A DNA stretch of 64,000 nucleotides from Platycnemis pennipes (lineage: Eukaryota; Arthropoda; Insecta; Odonata; Platycnemididae). Under the pieces are notes generated by a model. It ran no database searches. It saw only the letters and a list, made by a program, of their open reading frames with translations, and was not told where the DNA came from. Shown piece by piece: positions 12,601 to 24,600 of the stretch (within the stretch, counting starts at the first letter, position 1; the number at the start of each line of letters is the position of its first letter). Where the stretch lies: positions 806,001 to 870,000 of the forward strand of contig OW121857.1 of assembly GCA_933228895.1 (NCBI GenBank). Reading direction: 5' to 3'. The translations under genes and the position numbers were made by a program.

Positions 12601-15600
12601 CCCCTCCGTCCGCGGAGTTTTCGTACCATAGCTGACCACTAGACGCAATGTTGCCATTTCAACACACGATTGGACCAAACTGTTTGGCAGACTCCACATT
12701 ATACCATGTGGCAACATGGAATTCGCGGAAATGCGCTCGCTACGATTTTCTAAGAACCGAGCCGGTCTGGCCAGCCCGGCCCTAGTGGGGTTCGTAGCTG
12801 CAGGAGAACGTGTCCGCGGTCCAAGTCATGAATGGACTTCATTTTTCGGGGTAGCCGCGTTGATTGGTTGTTGTGACAACAGTTTAGCCGTAAGAACTGC
12901 AACAAATAGGAGGTGGTCTCAGCAGGTAGCTTGGCTTGCACGTGTTAATGTCTAAATGTGGTAATTTGAAAGTAATATACGTTTGTGCCTACTACAGACC
13001 ACCCCATTCCGATGTACACTCAGTATTAGAACTCGAGAAACAGATCAGGCACATTAATTCTCATACCAACGAACGACAGATTATTGAAAGGTGGAGATTT
13101 CAATACAACATCGATAGATTGGAAAACATGTAGTCATTAGTCTGGGGGTAGGGACAAAGAAATCTGCTCGTCATTTTTTAACCTGTTCGCATAATACGCA
13201 GTACATCAAATAGTAAATTTGCATACTAGAAGGGAGAATGTTCTCGATTTACTTGCCTCAAACATCCATGAAAAAGTTATTAAAGTTAAAAATGTCGATG
13301 GAATAAGTGACCACAAGGTAGTACACGTTAAATTATCCCTCAATACTGACAAAAATGTAAAATTAAAAAGAAAGATTTGCCTTTTAAGTAAAGCAGATTT
13401 TAACGGATTTAGGCGTGACTTACAGACTTCTTTTGAAAAATTCTAAACATCAGAAAAAATAGTGATACAGACATGGAAAGAGTTCCTCCAAATTACACGG
13501 TGAGTGAGTGTAAGAGTGAGAATAGGGAACCAAGGTGGTACAACGCGGAGGTTAAAAAAATGTTTAAAATGACAACGAGTTATCCACGCGAAACTAAGAA
13601 AAATGTAGCTAATAGCGATCTAAAAATTTATCGAACGTCACATATAAAGCAGCCGCAAAAACAGCCCTTAGAAAAGCGTAAAGTGATTTCCAGAGAAAAG
13701 TACTTGGAGAACAACTAGAGGGGAATCCAAAAGAATTTTGATCATATGTTAGGGAAGTACAGGGAACTAAAATTTCAACGGTTAATTCCTGGAAAGGGTA
13801 TAGGGGCGAAATATTTAGATAAGGCTAATTTGTTGAATTATTTTTCCAGAGCGTTTTTAATCAATCTAAGCGTAGTTTGCTCGAAACCATACCAGACCGA
13901 TTTCAGCAAATAATGCCCCCGATCGATAAATGTATCTTATAGCGGAATCGTTTCCTTACTAAAAAACGTCAGCCCGAACAAGTCCTCAGGTCCTAATGAA
14001 ATTCCTGCTCGTGTGTATAAAGAAATAGCTCTCGAAATGGCACCGTATCTTAAAGTAATATTTAACAAATCCCTCGAAGAACACGCGGTTCCCAAAGACT
14101 GGAAGATAGCAAACGTGATCCCAATTTTTAGAAGTGGTGATAGGGAACATCCATCGAATTATAAACCAATATCAATAACGTCACTGTCGTGCAAAATTAT
14201 ACAGCATATGATAGTTACATCAATAAGGGGACACCTCGATAGCCAGGATGTATTGATAACAAATAAGCATGGGTCCAGAAAGGGACGATCTTGCGAAAAT
14301 CAAATAGGTATTTTTGTTCATGATATTTTAATTTCCGGAGAAGGTAACGTACAGGTAGACGCAGCGTTTTTAAATTTAGAAAAGGTTTGACAAGGTTCCC
14401 CACTGTAATTTACTCGCGAAGTTAGCATCATACGGGCGACAGTAATATGGTAGGCTGGATAGGAGACTTCCTACATGAACGCGTTCAAAGGGTGGTATTA
14501 GATGGTGTCACCTCAGGCGAAGTAAAAGTTACATTGGGTGTTCCCCAGCGTGATAGGCCCAATTTTATTTCCTCTCTCCGTAAATGTCTTGAATACAGTA
14601 GCTAAAAATAGCAAGATCCGTCTTTTTGCACGTTGATGCAGGAGTCATCATTGGTCATCAATCCTCAGATCGGTTTGACGCAGCTCTCCACTGAGTCCTG
14701 TCGGCTAATCTCTTCATATTTACGTATTTCTTCTGATGCAGTAGTGTATAAGGAAATAAGAAATTAAGAGGATAGTCATTCTTTAGCTAAGGATTTATAT
14801 GCGATTGATGATTGGTGTGATAGTTGGCAGCTAGAATTAAATTTGAAGATATGCGCGATAAAGAACTTTGGGAAAAAGAATAACTTTCCCCAGAAAAATT
14901 ATTGCATCAAAGAAAAGAAAATATCTAACGTAGAATTTATTAAATACTTAGGCGTCACCAATATTGAAGACATGCTGTGGGGGAAACACATCAGGGAAAT
15001 AACTAGTGTAGCAAACCATATATCAGGATTCGTAAAAAGAGTTCTAGGCAAATGCGATGAGAGAGTACTAGAAGCTATTTTACACTTGTCAGGCCTCATT
15101 TAGAATATGCCGCTAGTATATGGGATCCGTACGAGGAAGGTATGATAAAAGAATTAGAGCGTGTGCAAAGGAGATCCACTAGATTTGTTAAAGGCCGCTA
15201 TGATAATTGTATAAGTGTTACGAGTTTAATAGAAGAACTAGGTTGGGAATTACTATCAGAACGCAGGTTGAAATTTAGGTTAAACCTTTTCAGTAAATTG
15301 GAAACCGATTTGTCGAATATTTTAAGTCGATAATTCTTCTTCCCGTTACTCCACCGGATATGCCTTCGTTTTTCCCTTCTTCGGCAATTGCCATATCGCC
15401 AAATGAATCATGCCAAGTTTCATCAGCTACTGAATGGTCAATATTGGACGGGATTTCTTCAATAGCGCAAGAAGTTCCTCCTACGTGCGACTCTGTTCCC
15501 ATTATTTTGAGACGCCTGTTTCGGATAATAGAAATTTGCATACTTACACATGAATATATCATTACATTAGGGTAGTGTTTTCACAAAAAATGACAATATT

Positions 15601-18600
15601 TACCTTTTTTCTTCCCTCCGCTTGGCCAAAATTCACCCTTTCTTTTTTTCCTCGCCATCGAAAATATCAAGCGACTGCCTACTTTAATTTTCCGATATCG
15701 GTACGCTTCCGATGACATTTCGAGACTTGACAATTAGTCAGTTTGACTATTACTAGACACCCCGAGAGCGACAACCTAAGCAGAGACTCAAGAAACAACC
15801 CGTCAGTAAATCAGACACTCCGTCTCAATCGCCTCTGCTTCCCGCCCGCCTTCACTTTCCCTTCCCCCAAGCTCCAACACCTCAAGTATACCGTTTTAGG
15901 ATATAGGGTAGAGGGACCGTGCCACTTTTTTAGTAGCGCAGTAGGCGGAGAATGTGTGAAATGTTTAGTGATTTGCACGATGCTCCAGGCGTATCCCTGG
16001 GCTGGAGTTGGCGAAAAACATAAATTACTTTCAGAATATCTCAACAGCGTGTCTTTTAATAAAAATCAATAATTTTCAAGGATCCAACAGACTAAGCTTG
16101 AATCTTGTACTCTATAATAACGAAAGTTAAAAAAAATAGCCCCTCTGTCTCCCAATACTTGCAACAAAAAGGTCTATTTTTACATCGAGATATATTTTTA
16201 ACAAGACTTATTAAGTAAAATCTAGGATTATAGAGTAATAGTTTGATACTTTCTCTTTTAACTACTGAAAACCGCATTCCGATATCTAGCTTCCTGTTGG
16301 AGCAATCTTCCTTGAAAAATAGGTCTGCCCATGTCCCACGGCCCCTTAAGACAAAATTTTTTTACTCGTGCGAGAGAGTGTTCCAGCGCCTTCCCCCCAC
16401 TTCTCAAACCCTGTTCTCACACATATTCACCAGTTAGACGTAGTATTACAAAGTAAGTAGTGAATTAGCTTGTCAGACAGGAATTGAGTTGTCAATCCCC
16501 GAATAACTAAAAGCTTTTCCCATCCCCACGGCACCCGGGCAGCCGCCCGGGCCTGTGCATCAGCATACATTGGATTTAGGATTTCGAAGTATAATTTGAG
16601 CCAATGACAGCTGGAGAGCACGCGATGGACTTTGTCGTGGCATGGAGAGTTTCATAATTATTTAATATCCTGCGTATTCATAATTGTTCAGTGTGGAAAT
16701 GGAAAAGGAATGGAATGTAAAACATGTATATCTAACATTCCTTATATTTTGGTTTCAATTGAACGCTTTGCTATTGATTTACGAGTCATCATTGTCGGCG
16801 CTTCGCTCGAACACCGTCAAAAACCGGCACTTTTTACGTTAAAGCCGTTGTAAAAACATGAGAACGCGTTTTTAAAATTTGAACGTGCCATCCAACAACG
16901 GAGAATGAAATAAGAAAAATTAAGGAGTGATTAGTTTTTCTGTAGGATTAGCGGTTAATTTGTTGATCGTATTCAAACTCGAGTCCACGTAATTTCTGCT
17001 CCGACAGTAGCTATCAGTGTAGAAAAGGAACGAATCAGTTTGACCCGTTCCTTTCGGTGTACCGGAACGAAAGGAACGGTCTGGCAAAGGAACGAGAAGG
17101 CACATCACTAGCACAAAACACAAGTGTGAACAATGACCACAAACAAATTATAGATTAGTAATAAATATTCAATAGTTATAGTTAATTCATTTTGTTGTAT
17201 TCTCCTATTTCCTATTCCTGTATTGTAGGCCATACACTACTTCTTGATAAAGGACTATCCTATTGCGTTTTACATTAACATCAGTACTAGCTTTGTTTAC
17301 CTCATATAATTCAAAATCGCGTTTGCCGTTACGATGCAAATAAAGTGTTCAGACAAACACATCATGTGGGGTCGTATGGCTGGAATGTTTTCCTCCTTGA
17401 GCGGCGATTTCTTGTTGTGACTCATTGTTCCCCAACGCGGTCTCGCACGCCGAACATGAGTAATAATCTACATTATACCCTGCAAGCCAACATAAAGGTG
17501 TGGTCATTAATTTCTCGGAACAATGATAGAGGAATAATAGTAGGTGGATACTTCAATCTCCCTTCGATAGACTGGAATACGTGTAGTTTTATAACGGGTG
17601 GTAAGGTTGAGGAACTCTGCGAATCACTGTTGAACACCTTTACGTCTCATTCTTTACAACAGCTAGTAACAGAACCGATCAGAGGAAACAACATTCTAGA
17701 CTTATTAGCAACAAATATACTCGAAAGAGTTCTAAATACAGTTACAAACACAGGAATTAGTGATCATAAAATAGTGCATGCAAACTTTATTCTAGGTGTA
17801 GAAAGACATTATAAACCAAGGAGGAGGGTATACTTATTTGGCAAGGCTAATTACGACGGTATGAAAGAGGAATTAAGGGAAGCGTTTAATTTATTTAGCG
17901 AACAAAGCAAAGGTTTAAATACAGAAGATTCATGGAGAGAATTTCTTGAGGTCACCCGTAAAGCAGTTAACAAATACATACCAAGTAAATTCGTAAGTGA
18001 TAATACGGAGCCAAGGTGGTATAACGCGGAGGTTAGGAAATCACTAAAGTGACAAAGGGTATGCCACGCTAGGATGAAAAATGCAGGACAAGGTCTATCG
18101 ATAGAGGAAAGAAACGAGTTAGTTCAAAACTATAAAAAAATGAGAGCATTATCAAGGACATCATGTTCAGCAAGCGTTATAACATTTCAAGAATTTAGCA
18201 GAATATTTAGATAGCAATCCTAAAGCGTTTTGGTCATATGTGAGAGAGCTTCAAGGAAATAGGTCCACAGTCCACACACTTAAAAGCGATAAAGGAATCA
18301 GAGTCACCAGCAGTTTAGAAAAAGCCAATTCGTTAAACACCTTCTTCCAAAGCGTATTCAACTCATCGTCACACAGTCGAACCACTGCCGAACACTTTCA
18401 GTGAACAAATATCTGAAATAACAAATTCCTGTCACGGAATGTAGCAGCAGTTAAAAAACATTAGTAAAAACAAATCATCAGGTCCCGATAAATTTTTTTC
18501 CAGAATATATAGAATACTATCTTCTGAAATAGCCCCCATCTAGAAATATTATTCAATAAAACACTAAAAGAACCACACACCCAAGGATTGGAAAGTAGCT

Positions 18601-21600
18601 AACATTACACCTATTTTTAAAAGCGGTGATAGGGAAGAGCCTAGTAACTACAGACCCATTTCACTCACGTCAATCTCTTGTAAGGTATTTGAGCTCATTG
18701 TAGTCAGTTCGATCATGGGGCATTTGGATAGTCAGGGATTTCTCATAAACAGCCAACATGGGTTCCGGAAAGATAGATCTTGCGAGACGCAATTAACTTT
18801 ATTCGTACACGATATTATAGTCTACGGCGAAAACAGTAGGTACTGAAGTTGATGCGATATTATAAGACTTCCCTGTAAACAAAATGTGATGTGAACACTT
18901 TGTGGAAACGTTGCACTGCAACCAAATTGGAGTTGCTGCAACGTAATGCCAACGTCGCAAAATCAGCCATAAGGGCTTTCTACTACGTTCCTGCAACGTA
19001 ATTGCATTTCTGGATTTAGAGAAGACTTTTGACAGCGTGGATTGGGATTTGATGCTAGGAATTGTGAAAAGAATTGGAATGTCCTACAATGATTGAAGAA
19101 TTATACACAGTCTGTATAAAAACAATGTAGCTGGGATTAAATCTGGAGCCAGCTCTGAAGAAGTAATAATAAGGAAAGGAGTGAGACAATGTTGTAGTAC
19201 ACTGTCTCTAGTTATTTTCAATGGTTACATTGAGAGAGTCATCAACGAAATCAAAGAGAAGTCTTCTGAAGTGCACATCCACGGAGAAAAAATAAGCATG
19301 TTGCGATTCGCTGATGACATAGCACTCGTAGCAGAGACAGATAAGCATCTGAATAAGATACTAAAAACCATGGAAAGGACAATGACCAGATGGTGATAAA
19401 TAAGAAGAAGACTAAGATAATGGTTTGCAGCAAGAGAGACGAGGTCAGAACCAATGTCAATGTAGGAAAACGAAAACTGGAAGAGGTGAAAGAGTTCTGA
19501 TCTCTGCTCTCTTGTTTCGGGTTTTCTCCCGCGTCCCCAGTTAGCAATTGTAGACAGCAGTTTCCTGGCCCTTCTGCCAGCATCTTAAGGTCGAAAGTCC
19601 TTCTGGAGGTTGGTCGACGGACCAATCAGGAGACACCTGACTCCAGGAGAAGGGTATATAAGGAGGAAGAGAACAAGCACGAAGACTTGTCTCGTCCGCT
19701 GACACACCATGCTTACGTTTGTAAGTTTAGATACCGGGTCTGTGGGTGGTTCGCCCTGTGATGCAAACTTGAAGGACTTTGGAAGGCTCCCTTGCGAAAA
19801 GAGTTTCGATGCACCTTGGGGCACTATTTTTGTTGGTAATCATGACGTCATGAAATCCTATGTACAAGGAAACATTTTCGTTGTCATTAAACGGATGGCA
19901 AATAGTCCCGAAGATGTACACCGACATTTGTTGTCGAGAGGTCGTGCCTTGATGGAATGCTGTGAATCAGTCGAAGGATTTCGAAATGTGCGAATGCCTT
20001 GGTGGAGTTATCCGCAGAAATGCAACGCGCATGACTACGGCAGGGCGCCAATTGAGGCCTCTGGAAAAGGAAGTGTTGGTTGGTTTATAAAGCACCTGGC
20101 CGGAATTAGGGGGTTTAGGGTTCGAGTCCCGGTGGAGGGTGTTTAAGTTTGCAGTTATGGTCGCGCCAGCGTATTCTAAGGTTTACCGCCACCTCCCCAT
20201 TTTACCCTAACTTAAAGCAATTTCGGAAGAAATATATTGAATATATTATGCTACCGTTTTTGACAGGGCTTCCATTCTCAGGCACAATGGAGGAGTTTAC
20301 CCAAAGCGCTCTTTTCGGGCACGAAATCGTTCGATGGAAACCAAAAATTAATTGTAGTGAAAACATTAATATTCTAAAAATTAATATTTGTAAATTAAAA
20401 CAAGCGAAAGGTGGCGCCCGCCGAATGAGAGCTGTGTTTTCAGGATTGCTACGTCATCCTCCCATCGTGGACTGTTGTCTATGCGGCTGAAGACAACCCC
20501 ACTTCCGTCGGCAGAGTCAGCCCTGTGTAATCCCCACTGTGATTGGGCAAAGGAGCTTCGCAGTCTCAGTTGTGATTGGACAAAGTCGATGACCTACGTT
20601 TGCACGCCCACTATTCCCAAAAGGTTTAAAAACATCAGTTTTTCGCCGCTTACGAGTCAGGAATTAAATGACGGATCGAAGAAGAGAAAAACATGGGTCT
20701 TTTTATTTTACAGACTATATCAGATTGGGAAATTTTTTGAAAAATGGTATACGACCCCATTCGAAGACCGTATCATTGTCCAATTGTGTGGAGGCGAAAA
20801 CTGTGGAATACACTGTGGCGGGTGGAAAAAATTGGCGCCCTTAGACCGGCAGAAATATACGCAATTGACACAATGGAATGATGCCAGTCTTAATAGCTGG
20901 CTCTAACATAATTTCAAATATAAGTACTTTGGTCGAAAGGATCTTTCGTGTGTTCCGAGCATAATTGGGATGGACGATTAAAAAAATTAAAGATTGAAAT
21001 GAATCGTTAAAAATGTGGTTGACTGTTTAATTTAATCGTTACTTTTTAGAAGAGTTAACCTTTAATCGTTGAAATTTTGCATTAACGGAAGCAAAACTAA
21101 CTTCAGCTAATTTTTGGCAGATTTGGGCGCAAAGGTTGCCCAACAGACAATTGGGAAAATAAAACGGCATCCAAGAATGCAAAGGCAGTTGTGAATGAAT
21201 AGCAAAAGCCGGGCTGAGCGGATAGACCGCCAAAGTTGAGGAACGCACATTTCAGACGAGAAAAAACGCGAAGACAATGTCCTGGAGGGCTCGTATGCCT
21301 TACTCGGCGAGACGTCATGTCTTCAATACTACATAGTTGAAGTGGTAACTGAGCATTATGCCTACCCCAGCATATCCATTTAATGATCTCGTGTGAATAA
21401 TTCTGTAACTTCCCCTCCAAAAGTCTCCTTCTTCGGGCCATCTCATTTCACTGATTCCTAATACTTCGAAGTCCATTCTCCGCATTTCCACCTTCAGGTT
21501 TTCCACTTTTCCGCAGGCCCGTAGCGATCTCTCGTTCCACGTTCCTACCCTAAAATGACTATCACACTTGACTGATGTATTCTGTCGGGTAGTCCCCTCC

Positions 21601-24600
21601 CGGAGATCCAAATGGGGGCTTTTTTACATCCGGAATATTTTACTCGAGAGGGTTCCATCACGTCTTGATAATAAATGAAAGAGTGGAGTAGCTGTGACCC
21701 CTCGGGATAATAATGTGGTGGTTTCCCCTTGCCTTCCACATCACAGTACTACAGCCGTTAAAATAAATGTTACCTTGCCTGTAGTGAAATGAGTGTCGCT
21801 GTACCGACCACTGTGGTCTCCACCTTCACTCATGTGAATGAGAGCTGCTGCCCTCTCCTCCGGGTGTTAGGAAGCGTAATTGTCGGCGGCCTCCCGTCGC
21901 CAAGTCACGGCATCTTCACAGGTTCTGTATTATTTAGTGGCCTACCTTACCCAGGGATAGACCAAATACCCCCTCGGAGTGCCACCGCTTTTTGTCCACG
22001 ACTGCTTATTCGACGAGTTAACTCGCTTATCTCGCAGCTAACCTCCCATTCTAGAGGTCGACCCACCACCCGTAACCTGGTGGACGCATTCGGTGGTTTT
22101 AAGCTTAGCCACGAGTGGTTTTGTTTTTAAAAACAAATATCAAATTTCATAACAGTGGCGTTAATTGTTCTTCTAAAGCTAGTGAGGGGCGATATCAATG
22201 AATTTGATTCTTTGGGAGTTAGTTTTATTATTAAAACTGGTTCCAATTTCACTTATATGAAATAAATATTTGGTGATTGTTTGTGTGTCTGACATCTTTC
22301 ATCTGTTTTTTGACGGACTTCAAAAGTGTATTCTATTTTTCAGTCTACTTCTAAGTTTTACTGCATGCAAAAATATTTTATCTGGGCAAATCTCACGAGT
22401 AGCAAGCCCTACCAATATGGCTGATGGCATCTGAAATCAGCTGCAATGCCTCCTCTACACTGCATTGTAATCTTCTTGGTTGGTTGAGCCCTAAGTGAAT
22501 TAAAATCTAATCCCGGAACACTTATGTTATCTGCCGACAAGGAGAATGCTACCGTGATCGAGATCAAGGGTGATTACGACGCGGAAGCACAACTTCTGAA
22601 TGAAGGCCAATTTATGTGCATAAAACTGAAGAGGGACGAGGCGGCCGAAACAGAGCGAGAAATAAGCGAGAGGTCACCAAGAGAGCAAAAAGAGCAGTTT
22701 GCCTCTCTCTCCCCTCGCCTGATACTGCAAGACAAGGAATGCGCACCTGTTGCCATTGGGTCTCTTTGGCATCATCTGCAGCCCTTCATCGCACCTGCGT
22801 GAAGAACTCACGGGATCCGTATTTTGAATCAGCTGAGGGTCAACGAAGGAGATATCCCCGTCACTTTTGATGAGGTCTCTCTTCTCACCAATGTTCCCAT
22901 CGAGGAATCTGTGGATGTAATCATTAACGGAGGTCGGACTGCAGCCAGACTGTCCAAATCAGTGGACACTTGCCTCGGGAGCGACTGCTACTTCCTGTGG
23001 CATGGGGGGTAGAAGGAGCAGCTACGGCCCCCTCTCTCTGTCTTGAGGAGAGTGCCTCTTGTCGTCCTGGACCCACACGACACTTCCGTCGCCTGGCCAC
23101 ACGCCTGGAGAGAGAGAGGCGCTGAGGGAGTTCCCTTCTCACCTCAACACAGCCCGCATCCGTCCATTCAGTTCACCATGGAGACTGAGGAGACGTGTTC
23201 TTCTGGGAGACGTGTTCGCAGAGAACACTGGGGCATTCGATTCACGCGAAGAGAACACACGGGGACCGCACGCCGATTCCCACCCTCAACAAAAAGCTAC
23301 TCCTTCATAGGGCGAGAGCGGATTCAAAACGAGAGGGCAAATGAATGGGGGCGGGTTGGGGGGGATTACGGAGAAAAGGAGCTCCGAGATAACGGGTATT
23401 CTACCGAAACTCCAGGGACCCTGGATCACCCTCTTTTCGGGAAACCACAAAATCCATCGCTTGTGTCCGGTTGCCTAGGTGACGGAGACCACCGAAAGGA
23501 TTCCTCGCATTCTCAGGAGAGGAGTAATCGTCGCAGCAGGGCTCTAGAGGGAGAGATGAGAGGTTTGCTACCATGGGCGAAGGATCGCCTCTAAACTCGG
23601 AAGGCCTTGTTTCTGTGGGTAGGCTAGCGTGGGGCAAATGCCGGGTCTACACTAGCGCTTTCAAGTCCACTTTAAGTGACTAGTCACTTTAAAGCGTTAA
23701 TGTAGGTGTCAGCAGCTTACTTAAAGTTCACCTCCACTTAAGTTGACCAATACCCCCCATTTAAAGTGAGCGTAGTCAGTTGTTACCCATTAATATGTCG
23801 TCAAGCGCACAGAGTGACTATAAGAAATCAAGTCGTGGGATACTAAATTAATGAAATAGATGCATATAGATACAAATTTATTAAATGTACACACTCCCTT
23901 AGTCAAGTCATGTCCATACAAACGTGTGTTTACGAGTTAAGTAGTCAGGGAGCAACTTGTCAATTATCACAACCATGAATATTACAATAATATAATATCC
24001 ATAGTTTATATAATCCCTATGATCACAAAAATCAAAGAAAAACATGAAAAATTAAGCAAAACTAAATAACCTGATTAATAACTACTGAATTTAATCTATT
24101 CCGAATGATTTCAACCAAGAAAATGACCCCTAAAAGAGCGGACAATTATATTTTGAGGAAGTGGTTCTCTTTTCAAACTATGGGAAAGTTATGCCGTAAA
24201 TGGCAAATTTAAAGTACACACCAAGCATTACAATTTGTTTTGAATTCAAAGGTTTGCTGATGTTTTTATGGCGAAATTTTAATTTTTCTGGCTCAAAATC
24301 GTAATGAAATAATGTGAACACAAGAAACCTGCGAGGTAAATGAATATAAATGAATGAATAGAAGCAACGAAGTTTGAGCAATAAATTATGTGACACAAAA
24401 TTAAAAGCGTTTGGGAGAAGGGCTGCTCGTTCAAAATGTTACTCAGTGAATCACTACATTATCCATTTACTATGTACTCATCAATAGTACGGGTCTGAAA
24501 GTCCGAAACATTTTCGCAAGTTGAAAATATCACACATAGTAGGTACGTGGCGACTTGGCATATAATTAAATATGATTTATTTAAGGTTCTCCACTAGGTA

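Larger units (their letters stand above)
12411..16349. mobile_element. TTAA-flanked DNA transposon with 16-bp perfect terminal inverted repeats
   Basis: The element proper is 12415-16345 (3,931 bp). Its left end is GGGGCCGTGGGACATG and its right end is the exact reverse complement. TTAA stands at 12411-12414 and again at 16346-16349. The related locus B has the same surrounding sequence with a single TTAA and no insert (ggcTTAAgac as reverse complement, near 42837), so this is an insertion with a TTAA target duplication. TTAA duplications are known for piggyBac and Kolobok superfamilies. Ends starting GGG fit my recollection of Kolobok better than the CCY ends of piggyBac. No transposase is recognisable. 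The interior carries a CR1-like LINE (12940-15335), so the original element was probably a non-autonomous one of about 1.5 kb. Confidence 0.88.

Noticed and set aside
12415..16345. piggyBac assignment of the TTAA element
   Set aside because: TTAA fits, but the ends start GGGG rather than the usual CCY and no DDE transposase is seen; superfamily left open.
22524..22802. Independent 92-codon host ORF
   Set aside because: ADKxNATVI and the following FDxVSLxTNVP block show it is Penelope-like RT.
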